A stretch of DNA of 64,000 bases from Paracoccus luteus. GTDB lineage: Bacteria; Pseudomonadota; Alphaproteobacteria; Rhodobacterales; Rhodobacteraceae. The notes below the pieces were generated by a model. It made no database searches. It worked only from the letters and a program-made list of their open reading frames with translations, and was not told the origin of the DNA. This document shows positions 28,237 through 37,126 of the stretch, piece after piece (positions within the stretch are counted from its first letter, which is position 1; every line of letters starts with the position of its first letter). The position numbers and the translations under genes were made by a program. The stretch is from positions 248,001 through 312,000 of the forward strand of contig NZ_SDEA01000001.1 of NCBI RefSeq assembly GCF_004522155.1, read 5' to 3'.

Positions 28237-29609
28237 CAGAACCAGTCGGCCGAGACCTGCAGCAGGCCCTCGACCTCTTGTATGTCGCCGGCCAGCGCAA
28301 AGATCAGCACCAGATCGCCCTGGTCCAGCCGCATGTCGGGGCGGGGCTTCAGCACCTGCCCGGCCTTTTCGACCGCGGCCAGCAGCGCGCCGCGCGGCAG
28401 CTTGAGGTCGCGCACCGTCGTTCCCGCCAGCGCCGATCCGGCCAGCACCTGCGCCTCGATCAGCTCGGCCTCGGCGTCGCCAAGGGAATAGACGTCGCGG
28501 ACGCGGCCCCGCCGGACGTGGCGCAGGATGGTGGACACGGTGGCCGCGCGCGGGCTGATCTGCGCGTCGATGCCCAGGTTGGCCGCCAGCGGGATCAGCG
28601 AGGGGTCGTTGATCAGCGCGATCACCATGCGCGACCCCGCCTGCCGCGCGCGCACCGCGGCCAGGATGTTGGTGCGGTCGTCCTGCGTCAGCGTCAGCAC
28701 CACGTCGGCCTGCGGCACGCCCGCCTCGGCCATCAGGTCGGCGGCCATGCCGTCGCCGTTCAGCACGATGGTCCGCCCCAGCAGGTCGGCCGCCGCCTCG
28801 GCCCGGGCGCGGTCGCGTTCGATCAGCTTGACGTGCAGGTCGCCCTGCCGTTCCAGCGCCTGCGCCACCGCCACCCCGACATTGCCGCCGCCGATGATGA
28901 CGACCCGCCGGACGCCGTGGCTGGGCCGGCCGAAGATGTCCAGCGTGCGGTCCACGTCCGGCGTCGCCGCCACGACATAGGCCTGGTCGCCCGGCATCAG
29001 CTGGTCGCCGGGTTCCGGCGCGAACAGCCGCGTGCCGCGGCGGACGCCGACCACCACCGCGCGCAGGCCGAAAAACGTCTGGTCCAGCTGGCGCAGCGGC
29101 GTGTGCAGCACCGGGCAGTCGGCGGGCAGCGCCAGCCCCAGCATCCGCACCCGCCCGTCCATGAAGGTTTCCGTGTCAAAGGTCGTCGGCGCGTCCAGAC
29201 GGCTGAGCGTGGCCAGCGCGATTTCCCGTTCCGGGCTGATCAGCACGTCGATCGGCAGGTGCTTGGCGCGGTAAAGATCGGCATAGCGCGGGTCCAGATA
29301 GGCCGGCGCGCGCAGCCGGGCGATCTTTCGCGGCACGTCGAACAGCGCGTGCGCGACCTCGCAGGCGACGATGTTGACCTCGTCCGAGGCGGTGGCCGCG
29401 ATCAGCAGGTCGCAGTCGCGCGCGCCCGCGCGTTCCATCGCGTCGGGGTGGCTGGCGTGGCCGACGATGCCCTGGACGTCCAGCGCCTCGTTAGCCTGCT
29501 GGATCAGGCGTTCGTCCTTGTCGATCAGCACGATGTCGTTGCCTTCGCCCGACAGCTGCCGGGCGATCTGCCAGCCGACCTGCCCGGCGCCGCAGATGAT
29601 GATCCGCAT
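28236..29609 (-). CDS. trkA: Trk potassium uptake regulatory NAD-binding protein
   Basis: This 457-residue cytoplasmic protein has two RCK units: the first Rossmann motif GAGQVGWQIARQLSGEGNDIVLID at residues 5-28 and the second in VIIGGGNVGVAVAQALERQG (about 232-251), each followed by a TrkA-C domain. It gates TrkH in response to nucleotides. ATG 29609 begins the family N-terminus MRIIICGAGQVG; the frame is open to 29846 without family homology. It is the first gene of the trkA-trkH pair, followed by trkH through a one-base overlap. In many Rhodobacterales ntrX or hfq lies near this pair, but not here. Confidence 0.96.
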   Translation of the reverse strand: MRIIICGAGQVGWQIARQLSGEGNDIVLIDKDERLIQQANEALDVQGIVGHASHPDAMERAGARDCDLLIAATASDEVNIVACEVAHALFDVPRKIARLRAPAYLDPRYADLYRAKHLPIDVLISPEREIALATLSRLDAPTTFDTETFMDGRVRMLGLALPADCPVLHTPLRQLDQTFFGLRAVVVGVRRGTRLFAPEPGDQLMPGDQAYVVAATPDVDRTLDIFGRPSHGVRRVVIIGGGNVGVAVAQALERQGDLHVKLIERDRARAEAAADLLGRTIVLNGDGMAADLMAEAGVPQADVVLTLTQDDRTNILAAVRARQAGSRMVIALINDPSLIPLAANLGIDAQISPRAATVSTILRHVRRGRVRDVYSLGDAEAELIEAQVLAGSALAGTTVRDLKLPRGALLAAVEKAGQVLKPRPDMRLDQGDLVLIFALAGDIQEVEGLLQVSADWF

Positions 29610-29850
29610 GGGTCTGGCTTTCCTTGTGGGCGGGTTTGCCCGCGCGTCCTGCGGCCGCGTCGTGCCGACAGGCTTAGGCCGGGGGGACCGCCGGGGGCAA
29701 GCCGCTTGCGGGAAACGGCGGCGGTGGCGTGGGCCGGCTGCCGTCGCGGCCCGCCGGGTTGGCGCGATCCATCCTGCGGTGGCGTTCCGCCGCTCGCGCC
29801 ATGCATGGCCCCCGGCGGCGGCAGCGGACGGCGGGGAGGTGGCCACCGAG

Positions 29851-31335
29851 TCAGCTTTCCCGGAAGGCGCGGGCGAAATAATCGGTCAGCGGGCGCATCA
29901 GATAGGCGATGGGGCTGCGTTCGCCGGTCTGGATATAGACTTCGACGGGCATCCCCGGGATCAGGGCCATGTCGCCCAGCTTGGCGCGCTCATCCTCGGG
30001 GATGGTCACCTCGGCGCGGTAATACTGCATCTGCGTGGCCTGGTCGACGACGGCATCGGCCGAGACCTGCGCCAGCACGCCCTGGATCTCGGGTGTGGTC
30101 CGGCTGGAGAAGGCGGAAAACCGCAGCATCACGTCCTGGCCGGCGCGGACCTCGTCGACGTTGATCGGGGCAAGCCGCGCCGCGATCACCAGCGGCCGGT
30201 CCTGCGGGACGATATACAGCACCGGTTCGGCCGCGCGGATGACCGATCGGGGCGTCGTCACCTGCATCTGGTGGACGATGCCCGACACCGGCGCGCGGAT
30301 ATCCAGCCGTGCGATCTGTTCGATCAGGCCGCGGCGGCGCTCGGCCAGTTCCAACTCGCGATAGCCCTGGTCGCGCAGTTCGGTTTCGGCGGTCTCGCGG
30401 CGTTCGGCGGCCTGTTTCAGCTTGGTGATGTCGATCTCGGTCAGGCGCGTCTCGCCCTGGGCACGCATCGCGACAGCCTCGCCCCGGCGGCCGTCCAGGC
30501 TCGCGGCCTCACGCTCCAGCGCCAGAACGCGGGGGGCCTGGGCCAGGCCCTTGGCCAGCAGGCTGCGCTGGTCGGTCAGTTCGCGGCCGATCAGTTCGCG
30601 CTGCGTGGCAAGCGCGGTCGTCTGCGCGTCGATGCCGTCGATCTGCAGGCGGACCTGTTCGGCCTGCTTGTCCAACTGGTCGACCGACTGGGCCAGCGTG
30701 TCGCGCCGGGTGTTGAACAGGCTGGTCTGTCCGTCCATCAGCGCCCCCAGTTCCGGCCGTTCGGCGGCGACGTTCCGCAGCTCGTCGGGAAAGGCGATGC
30801 TGTCCGCGTCGGCGCGCTCGGCCTCCAGCCGGCCGCGGCGGGCGAGGATCTCGAAATACTGGCCCTCGACGATGGCCAGTTCGGTCTGCAGCAACGTGCC
30901 GTCCAGCCGGATCAGCGTGTCGCCTGCGGCGACCCGTTGCCCGTCGCGAACCAGGATCTCGGCCACGACGCCGCCGTCGGGGTGCTGGACGATCTGGCGG
31001 TGCTGCTCGACCTCGACCTGGCCGGGGGCGACGACGGCGCCGGCGATGCGCGAAAACACCGACCAGCCGCCGAAGCCGCCGATCAGCAGCAGCATCCCCA
31101 CCAGACCCAGCCACAGCGCGCCGCGTGCGGGCCAGCGCCCCTCCCGGTCGCCCTGCGCCGCGGCGGGCGCGGGAGCGGCGCTGTCCCCGGGCGCGGGCCG
31201 GGGCCGGACCAGCCGCGGCAGGGGGGCGGCCGGATCGACCGTGGCCACCGGCGCGGGGCGCGGGCTGACCTTGCCGGGACGCCCGGGCGGGACCGGGGCG
31301 TCGGGTGCAGGGGGGGGCAGGGGGGGGCGTGTCAT
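29851..31335 (-). CDS. Type I secretion membrane fusion protein (HlyD/PrtE family)
   Basis: This 494-residue adaptor links the inner-membrane ABC exporter to a TolC-like channel. It has a Pro/Ala-rich cytoplasmic N-terminus, one membrane helix (about 72-95), a lipoyl-like half (GAVVAPGQVEVEQHRQIVQHPDGGVV), a long coiled-coil hairpin (about 160-330), and the conserved HlyD ending VTIPEDERAKLGDMALIPGMPVEVYIQTGERSP with a C-terminal TYF-type strand. ATG 31335 overlaps the stop of the ABC gene (ATGA). No TolC homologue or obvious RTX substrate lies next to it. Confidence 0.93.
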   Translation of the reverse strand: MTRPPLPPPAPDAPVPPGRPGKVSPRPAPVATVDPAAPLPRLVRPRPAPGDSAAPAPAAAQGDREGRWPARGALWLGLVGMLLLIGGFGGWSVFSRIAGAVVAPGQVEVEQHRQIVQHPDGGVVAEILVRDGQRVAAGDTLIRLDGTLLQTELAIVEGQYFEILARRGRLEAERADADSIAFPDELRNVAAERPELGALMDGQTSLFNTRRDTLAQSVDQLDKQAEQVRLQIDGIDAQTTALATQRELIGRELTDQRSLLAKGLAQAPRVLALEREAASLDGRRGEAVAMRAQGETRLTEIDITKLKQAAERRETAETELRDQGYRELELAERRRGLIEQIARLDIRAPVSGIVHQMQVTTPRSVIRAAEPVLYIVPQDRPLVIAARLAPINVDEVRAGQDVMLRFSAFSSRTTPEIQGVLAQVSADAVVDQATQMQYYRAEVTIPEDERAKLGDMALIPGMPVEVYIQTGERSPIAYLMRPLTDYFARAFRES

Positions 31336-33074
31336 GTCACGCCCCCGCCCGCGCCCTTGGTGCGGCTGATTTCCTCGGCGTTGCGGACGGTGGATTTCAG
31401 CACCTCGTCGCGCGGGCCGAAGGCGCGGCGGATGCCCTGTTCCATGACCAGCAGCAGTTCGCATTCCGCGATGGCCGCGGGGCGGTGCGCCATGATGATG
31501 ACCGCGCCGCCGCGCGCCTTGATCGCGCGGATGGCGATGTTCAGCGCCTCGGACCCCTCGTTGTCGAGGTTCGAGTTCGGCTCGTCCAGCACGAACAGCA
31601 CCGGTTCCTGATACAGCGCGCGCGCCAGCCCGACCCGCTGGATCTGGCCGCCCGACAGCCGCGCCCCGGCCTGCGCGATGGGGGTGTCATAGCCCTGCGG
31701 CAGGTCCAGGATCATGCGGTGCGCGGCCGCGGCCGTGGCGGCGCGGACCACCGCGTCGGCATCGGGACGCGGCGACAGGCGGGCGATATTCTCGGCGATG
31801 GTGCCGTCGAACAGCGTCACCTGCTGGGGCAGATAGCCGATCAGCCGGCCCAGCACGTCGGGGTCGTACTGGTCCAGCGTCGCCCCGTCCAGCCGGATGC
31901 TGCCGGCGGCGGGCGGCCATGCCCCGATCAGCGCGCGGGCCAGCGTCGATTTCCCGGCCCCCGACGCGCCGATCACCCCCAGCGCCTGCCCGGGCGCAAG
32001 GGTAAAGCTGACGCCGCGCAGGGTGGCGGCGGATTGGCCGGGGGGCACGACCGACAGGTTCGCGACCTCAAGCCTTGCGGCGGGGCGGGGCAGCGGCGTG
32101 CGCTGCGGTTCGGGCGGGCGGCGCGTCAGCAGGGCGCCCAGACGGTTCCATCCGTCGGTCGCGCGCTGCACCAGCGACCAGCCGCCGACCACCTGTTCCA
32201 CCGGCGCCAGCGCCCGACCCATCAGGATCGAGCTTGCGATCATCGCGCCGGGCGTCACCTGCTGGCGCAGGACCAGCCACGCGCCCGCGGCCAGCAGCGC
32301 CGATTGCAGGAACAGCCGGAAGGTGCGCGAAAAGACCGAAAACCCCGCGCCCCGGTCGCTGCCCAGCATCGTCGCGTCGGCGGCGCGGTCGCGGGCGTCC
32401 CGCCAGCGCGAAAAGCTGGCCTGCCGCATTCCCAGCGCGCCGATCAGCTCGCCCTCGTCGCGGTAGAGGTCGGCGGCGCGGTCGGCCGACTGCCCGGCCA
32501 CGACCGCGGTCTGCAGCGGCAGGCGCGTCATGCGCTGGTTCAGGAACGTCGTCATCACCAGGATGATGCCGCCGATCACCGCCACGACGCCAAGCACCGG
32601 ATGAAACAGGAACAGCCCCGCCAGGAACAGCGGCGCCCAGGGCAGGTCGAACAGCGCCATCAGCACCGGCGAGCCGATCAGCTGGCGCACCGATTCAAGG
32701 TCGCGCAGGCCGCCCTGGGCCGCGGCCTGCTGGCCGGTCAGCGCGCCTTCCTGCAGGGCGGCCTGGAACACGCGCGATTCCAGCCGGTCCTGGAAACGCA
32801 TCGCGACGCGGGTCATCACCCGGCTGCGCGCCAGGTCGATGACGCCCATCATGGCGAACAGGAACGCAACGACCCCGAACAGCGCCACCAGCGTCGGCAC
32901 CGAGCCGCTGCCCAGCACCCGGTCATAGACCTGCATCATGAACAGCGGCCCGGTCAGGTTCAGCAGGTTGACCGCCACGGAAAACAGCGCGACCGCCGCG
33001 ATCAGGGACGTGTTTCCGCCCCGCGCGGCGCGCAGTTCGGCAAACCCGTCATGGCGCCCCGTCATCGCCGCCAT
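31332..33074 (-). CDS. Type I secretion system permease/ATPase (PrtD family)
   Basis: This 580-residue ABC exporter half-transporter has five to six transmembrane helices (about 22-300) followed by the ATPase: Walker A GASGAGKST, signature LSGGQIQRVGLARALY, Walker B VLFVLDEPNSNLD. It lacks the N-terminal peptidase-like domain of HlyB, so it fits the PrtD/LapB-independent class that exports C-terminally signalled RTX-type proteins. The start is uncertain: ATG 33074 (with GGGGA close by) or ATG 33065. The frame is open to 33224. It overlaps the adaptor gene and forms a two-gene operon. The exported protein is unknown; the Hint-domain protein at 56670-57746 is one conceivable relative of such substrates. 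Confidence 0.92.
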   Translation of the reverse strand: MAAMTGRHDGFAELRAARGGNTSLIAAVALFSVAVNLLNLTGPLFMMQVYDRVLGSGSVPTLVALFGVVAFLFAMMGVIDLARSRVMTRVAMRFQDRLESRVFQAALQEGALTGQQAAAQGGLRDLESVRQLIGSPVLMALFDLPWAPLFLAGLFLFHPVLGVVAVIGGIILVMTTFLNQRMTRLPLQTAVVAGQSADRAADLYRDEGELIGALGMRQASFSRWRDARDRAADATMLGSDRGAGFSVFSRTFRLFLQSALLAAGAWLVLRQQVTPGAMIASSILMGRALAPVEQVVGGWSLVQRATDGWNRLGALLTRRPPEPQRTPLPRPAARLEVANLSVVPPGQSAATLRGVSFTLAPGQALGVIGASGAGKSTLARALIGAWPPAAGSIRLDGATLDQYDPDVLGRLIGYLPQQVTLFDGTIAENIARLSPRPDADAVVRAATAAAAHRMILDLPQGYDTPIAQAGARLSGGQIQRVGLARALYQEPVLFVLDEPNSNLDNEGSEALNIAIRAIKARGGAVIIMAHRPAAIAECELLLVMEQGIRRAFGPRDEVLKSTVRNAEEISRTKGAGGGVT

Positions 33075-33315
33075 CGTCCCCGCCGTTCCCTGTTGGGCCA
33101 CCGCCCATGCCGTCCTGCTCGCCGGGCGCGCCCGGCCAGCCGTATTGCCCGCGCGCCGGGCCGGCAACCCCTTGCCGCCCGTGCGCCCGATCCGCTGCGC
33201 GGCAGTTGCCGCGAGTCCATCCAATGTCTATCCCATCGGCAGCCCCCGAAACAGGCCCCCTGTTCGCCGGCACCCGTCGCAGCCCTGATAGCGGGCAACC
33301 TTTAAGGAATCGTTC

Positions 33316-34068
33316 GTGCGCGCCGCAATCCTGCTGATCCTGACGCTGTCCGCCTGCGCCCCCGCCGCGCCGGGCGCGGTCAACGACCCGTATGAGCCGA
33401 TGAACCGGCGCGTCCACGCGTTCAACAAGGGGCTGGACGCCGCCGTGCTGCGACCCGTCGCACGCGCGGCGGGCGGCGGGGACGATGCCGCCGCCGCCAC
33501 GACCGCTGCCGCGCCCGCCGGGCCCACGGCGATTCCCGCGGGGCCGATCGCGGCCATCGGCAACTTCGGGTCGAACCTGTCGCTGCCGGGCAAGGTGGTC
33601 AACAGCCTGCTGCAGGGCCGCCCCGAACCGGCGGTGCGCAACACGTTCCGCTTTCTGGTGAACACCACGGTGGGCCTGGGCGGCGTCCTGGACCCGGCGG
33701 GCGCGGATTTCGCGCTGCCCGAGATCGACACCGACTTCGGCGAGACGCTGCACGTCTGGGGCGTCCCCGAGGGGGCGTATCTGGAACTGCCGGTGCTGGG
33801 GCCGTCGACCGAACGCGACCTGGCGGGCAAGGTCGTGGACCTGTTCATCGACCCGCTGGACAGCGTCCTGACCGACGAGCAGAAGATCGCGGGCACCGGC
33901 GCGCGTATCGTGTCAAAAGCCGGTGATCGGGCGCAATTCGGCTCGACGGTCGACTCGGTTCTGCATGACAGTGCCGACAGTTACGCGCAGACGCGGCTGC
34001 TGTATCTGCAGCACCGCCGGTTCGAGCTGAAGCAGGAGCAGGACGCCATTGACCCTTATGCCGAATGA
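33316..34068 (+). CDS. mlaA: MlaA (VacJ) family outer-membrane lipoprotein
   Basis: This 250-residue lipoprotein has a lipobox LSAC with Cys14. It is expected to sit in the outer membrane and remove mislocalised phospholipid from the outer leaflet. The family core is clear: NDPYEPMNRRVHAFN, NTFRFLVNTTVGLGGVLDPA, TDFGETLHVWGVPEGAYLELPVLGPSTERD. An Ala/Thr/Pro-rich insert of about 25 residues (around 52-78) interrupts the region after VARA, where E. coli MlaA has none. GTG 33316 is the only sensible start, preceded by TTTAAGGA. The stop lies beyond the start of the next gene (20-base overlap), so mlaA and the MlaC-like gene are coupled. Confidence 0.92.
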   Translation: MRAAILLILTLSACAPAAPGAVNDPYEPMNRRVHAFNKGLDAAVLRPVARAAGGGDDAAAATTAAAPAGPTAIPAGPIAAIGNFGSNLSLPGKVVNSLLQGRPEPAVRNTFRFLVNTTVGLGGVLDPAGADFALPEIDTDFGETLHVWGVPEGAYLELPVLGPSTERDLAGKVVDLFIDPLDSVLTDEQKIAGTGARIVSKAGDRAQFGSTVDSVLHDSADSYAQTRLLYLQHRRFELKQEQDAIDPYAE

Positions 34069-34654
34069 CACCCGCCGCGGATTCCTGGGGCTGGTCGCGG
34101 GGGGCTGCGTGCTGGCCGCGGCGCCGGCGCGCGCGCTGGACCAGAACGGGGCCGTCGCGCTGATCCACCGCGCCGTGGACGAGGTTTATGCCGTCATCAA
34201 CTCGGGACGCCCGGCCGCGCAGATGCTGCGCGACTTCGAGGGGATCTTCGCCCGCCATGCGGACGTGGACGCGATGGCGCGATCGGCGCTGGGGCCGGTC
34301 GCGCGCCAGATCGGGGGCGCGCAGTTCGCCGAGTTCAAGGCCGCGATGCAGGGCTATATCGCGCGGAAATACGGCAAGCGGTTCCGCGAGTTCATCGGCG
34401 GCCGGATCGAGGTCGGGGCCGCGCGGCCGCTGAAATCGTTCTGGGCCGTCACCTCGACCGCCTATCTGCGCGGGCAGAACCCGATGGCGGTGGAATGGCA
34501 CGTCTCGGACCGCTCGGGGCGGCCGCGGTTCTTCAACATCATCATCGAGGGGGTGAACATGCTCGCCTCGGAGCGCGAGGAGATCGCGGCGATGCTGGCG
34601 CGGCGGCGCGGCGACGTGGCGGCCCTGACCGCCGACCTGCGGCAGGCGGGCTGA
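34049..34654 (+). CDS. mlaC: MlaC-family periplasmic phospholipid-binding protein with Tat-like signal
   Basis: This 201-residue protein of the MlaC/Ttg2D family ferries phospholipid between the outer-membrane MlaA complex and the inner membrane. The signal peptide begins TRRGFLGLVAGG, a twin-arginine motif, ending near APARA. The body shows family landmarks (FEGIFARHADVDAMARSALG, KYGKRFREFIGGR, FFNIIIEGVNMLASEREEI). The start may be TTG 34049 (AGGA 5-8 bases upstream) or ATG 34058. Both give the same signal peptide. The inner-membrane MlaDEF genes are not in the window. Confidence 0.88.
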   Translation: MTLMPNDTRRGFLGLVAGGCVLAAAPARALDQNGAVALIHRAVDEVYAVINSGRPAAQMLRDFEGIFARHADVDAMARSALGPVARQIGGAQFAEFKAAMQGYIARKYGKRFREFIGGRIEVGAARPLKSFWAVTSTAYLRGQNPMAVEWHVSDRSGRPRFFNIIIEGVNMLASEREEIAAMLARRRGDVAALTADLRQAG

Positions 34655-34685
34655 CGTCCCGCCCGAGGCGGCGGCCCTGCAACAC

Positions 34686-34714
34686 AAAGGCCGGCGCAAG
34701 GGGCGCCGGCCTTT
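34686..34714. terminator. Intrinsic terminator after mlaC, shared with the convergent DUF465 gene
   Basis: AAAGGCCGGCGC pairs with GCGCCGGCCTTT across a 5-base loop (12 bp). A-run and T-run flank the stem on both strands, so it can serve both convergent genes. Confidence 0.75.
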
Positions 34715-34766
34715 CGATTCCATGTCCCGGGTCGATTCGCGCGGGCCGCGTAGTCAGTGGCGGTGG

Positions 34767-34931
34767 TCAGTGGCCGAGACGGGAAATCTCTTCCTTGAGC
34801 CGCAGCTTTTCCTTTTTCATGGCTGCGATCGCAAGATCGTCCGAGCTGGGCGTTCGCTGCGCCCGCTCGACCTCGTCCGACAGATTCTGGTGCTTCCTGC
34901 GCAGTTCCTGGACATGGGACTGAACGGTCAT
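34767..34931 (-). CDS. YdcH/DUF465-family small protein
   Basis: This 54-residue protein starts MTVQSHVQELRRKHQNLSD and ends EKLRLKEEISRLGH. It is a helical hairpin with the DUF465 pattern: two helices of heptad hydrophobics joined by TPSSDDLAIAAMKKEKL. Such proteins are common in Proteobacteria and of unknown function. It has a strong AGGAGG site 7 bases before ATG 34931 and its own upstream space. It converges with mlaC across the shared terminator. It is too short for most automatic gene calls. Confidence 0.88.
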   Translation of the reverse strand: MTVQSHVQELRRKHQNLSDEVERAQRTPSSDDLAIAAMKKEKLRLKEEISRLGH

Positions 34932-34986
34932 CTCATCCTCCTGACTGTGGTCGATGTCATGATTCCATCACACATCCGGGCAACTG

Positions 34987-35769
34987 TCACCCCCCGCAAA
35001 ACAACCATGACGGGATCGGCGCCCCGTCGCGCAGGACTGCCTGCGCGGCGGGCGTCAGATCCTCGGCGTCGCGCAGATGTGCCGCCGCTGCGTGCATGAC
35101 GAAGGGCGCCAGCAGGCGCAGCGGGCCGCGCGCACCCTTGCGCGCGCCGACGATGACGCGCCCGGCATCCCGCCCCGCCCGCGCCGCCACGGGCAGGACC
35201 GTGACCGCCCCCGCGCGGCCGTCCAGCGCGACCAGGATGCGGTCCAGCGCCGCCGCGCGGTGGATCAGCGTCAGCGAGCCGCCGGGGACCAGTCGGCGCA
35301 AGGCGGCGTCGATCCAGTCGGCAAGCGGCGTCGCCTCGTGCCGGGCGGCGGCGCGGGCGGGGTCCGGCGCCTGCGTGCCGGGGCCGAAGAACGGCGGGTT
35401 CGCGATGGCGTGGTCAAAGCTCTCGGCGCGCAGCGCGGCGGGAAGGGCGGTCACGTCGGCGGTGACGATGCGCGCCTCGATGCCGTTCGCCGCCGCGTTC
35501 GCGCGCGCCAGCCCGGCGGTGTCGGGGTCGCGTTCGACGCCCGTCAGGGCCAGCCCCGGCACCCGCGCGCCCAGGCACAGCAGCGCGGCCCCCGCGCCGC
35601 ATCCCAGATCCAGCACGCGCGCGCCCGGCGCGGCGGGACAGGCCGCCGCCAGCATCACCGCGTCCGCCCCCGCGCGATAGCCGTGGGCAGGCTGGATCAG
35701 CTGCAGCCGCCCGCCCAGGAACGCGTCGCGGCGGGTCGCCTGCGGGGCTGCGGTCGCGGCCGCGGTCAT
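34987..35769 (-). CDS. tRNA1(Val) A37 N6-methyltransferase-like protein (TrmN6 family)
   Basis: This 260-residue SAM-dependent methyltransferase has motif I VLDLGCGAGAALLCLG, acidic loop VERDPDTAGLA and the catalytic NPPF in FDHAIANPPFFGPG, the signature of N6-adenine or N5-glutamine methylation. The N-terminal FLGGRLQLIQPAHGYRAGADAVMLAAA fits the YfiC/TrmN6 group, which modifies tRNA-Val. The 4-bp overlap of its start (ATG 35769) with the stop of the DUF2007 gene indicates an operon. The tRNA target is inferred from the family only. Confidence 0.88.
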   Translation of the reverse strand: MTAAATAAPQATRRDAFLGGRLQLIQPAHGYRAGADAVMLAAACPAAPGARVLDLGCGAGAALLCLGARVPGLALTGVERDPDTAGLARANAAANGIEARIVTADVTALPAALRAESFDHAIANPPFFGPGTQAPDPARAAARHEATPLADWIDAALRRLVPGGSLTLIHRAAALDRILVALDGRAGAVTVLPVAARAGRDAGRVIVGARKGARGPLRLLAPFVMHAAAAHLRDAEDLTPAAQAVLRDGAPIPSWLFCGG

Positions 35770-35972
35770 CCGATCCCCATGTCGCGCAGGATCGCCGTGG
35801 CGCGGAAGTGATCCTGGTCGGCCACCATCAGCCGTCGCGGCAGGATCCCGATCGAGCCGTCAAGCACGCTCATGTGCCGGTCGAACTCAAAGCTGGGGAT
35901 GCCCTCGCCCGACAGGACGGCGGCGGCATGGGTCAGGGTCAGCGGATCGGTGGCGCGCAGGATTTCCTTCAT
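35766..35972 (-). CDS. DUF2007-family small protein
   Basis: This 68-residue protein (MKEILRATDPLTLTHAAAVL, IPSFEFDRHMSVLDGSIG, ILPRRLMVADQDHFRATAIL) has the DUF2007 'putative signal transducing' pattern, an ACT-like small alpha/beta fold of unknown function. It precedes the TrmN6-like gene with an ATGA overlap. In Rhodobacterales this pair often lies divergently beside the polyprenyl synthase gene, as it does here. Confidence 0.9.
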   Translation of the reverse strand: MKEILRATDPLTLTHAAAVLSGEGIPSFEFDRHMSVLDGSIGILPRRLMVADQDHFRATAILRDMGIG

Positions 35973-36042
35973 CTTTCCACGCTAGGGCGCGGTTGCGAAA
36001 CTGTCCACGGCATGGCAATCCCCGCGCGAAAGGGTGGGTGAC

Positions 36043-37044
36043 ATGGGTGTGAACGAACAGGTCTCGAAACCGCTGGACCGGCTGTCGGGCCTGCTGGCCG
36101 CCGACATGGGCGCGGTCGATGCGCTGATCCGCACGCGCATGGAAAGCCGCCACGCCCCCCGCATCCCCGAGGTGACGGCGCATCTGGTCGGCGCGGGCGG
36201 CAAGCGGCTGCGCCCGCTGCTGACCATCGCGGCGGCGCGCCTGCTGGGCTATCAGGGCACGCACCACCATCTGCTGGCGGCCACGGTCGAGTTCATCCAC
36301 ACCGCCACGCTGCTGCATGACGACGTGGTGGACGAAAGCAGCCAGCGCCGCGGGCGGCCGACCGCGAACCTGCTGTGGGACAACAAGTCCAGCGTGCTGG
36401 TCGGCGATTACCTGTTCGCGCGCAGTTTCCAGCTGATGACCGAAACCGGCAGCATGCGGGTGATGGACATCCTGGCCAGCGCCGCGGCCACCATCGCCGA
36501 GGGCGAGGTGCTGCAGCTGACCGCGGCGCAGGATCTGGCCACCGACGAGGACATCTATCTGCAGGTCGTGCGCGGCAAGACGGCGGCGCTGTTTTCCGCC
36601 GCGACCGAGGTGGGGGGCGTCGTCGCGGGCGGCACGGACGCGCAGGTGCGTGCGCTTTTCGATTACGGCGACGCGCTGGGCGTGGCGTTCCAGATCGTGG
36701 ACGACGTGCTGGACTATAGCGGCTCGACCGAGACGATCGGCAAGAACGTCGGCGACGATTTCCGCGAACGCAAGCTGACGCTGCCGGTCATCAAGGCGGT
36801 GGCGCAGGCCGACGCGGACGAGCGCGCGTTCTGGGAACGCACCATCGAGAAAGGCCAGCAGCAGCCCGGCGACCTGGACCGCGCGCTGGCGATCCTGGCG
36901 CGGCACGGGTCGATCCAGGCGGCGCGGGACGACGCGCTGGGCTGGGCCGGGCGCGCCCGCGCGGCGCTGGCCGACCTGCCGGGCGGAGAGCTGCGCGACC
37001 TTATGGGCGAGCTGGCCGATTTCGTGGTCGCGCGGGTGGCCTGA
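36043..37044 (+). CDS. ispB: Long-chain trans-polyprenyl diphosphate synthase (octaprenyl/decaprenyl)
   Basis: This 333-residue enzyme builds the ubiquinone side chain from farnesyl diphosphate and isopentenyl diphosphate. The first aspartate-rich motif is DDVVDESSQRRGRP (93-106) and the second is DDVLDY near residue 223; GGKRLRP is at 52-58. ATG 36043 has AAAGGG 8-13 bases upstream and is preferred to GTG 36034. In Paracoccus and relatives the product is normally ubiquinone-10, so this may be a decaprenyl rather than an octaprenyl synthase. The chain length cannot be read with certainty from the sequence. It ends at an intrinsic terminator. Confidence 0.92.
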   Translation: MGVNEQVSKPLDRLSGLLAADMGAVDALIRTRMESRHAPRIPEVTAHLVGAGGKRLRPLLTIAAARLLGYQGTHHHLLAATVEFIHTATLLHDDVVDESSQRRGRPTANLLWDNKSSVLVGDYLFARSFQLMTETGSMRVMDILASAAATIAEGEVLQLTAAQDLATDEDIYLQVVRGKTAALFSAATEVGGVVAGGTDAQVRALFDYGDALGVAFQIVDDVLDYSGSTETIGKNVGDDFRERKLTLPVIKAVAQADADERAFWERTIEKGQQQPGDLDRALAILARHGSIQAARDDALGWAGRARAALADLPGGELRDLMGELADFVVARVA

Positions 37045-37081
37045 CCGCACGGGTGGCGATGCCCCCGAAAGACCCCACGCA

Positions 37082-37109
37082 AAAGGCCCGGCGCCGTCGC
37101 CGGGCCTTT
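37082..37109. terminator. Intrinsic terminator between convergent ispB and amtB
   Basis: AAAGGCCCGGCG pairs with CGCCGGGCCTTT across a CCGT loop (12 bp). A- and T-runs lie on both sides, so it should act bidirectionally. Confidence 0.78.
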
Positions 37110-37126
37110 GTCATTGGTGCGGGGCC

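Noticed and set aside
36034-36042. GTG 36034 as the ispB start
   Set aside because: AAAGGG is better spaced for ATG 36043, and family proteins begin there.
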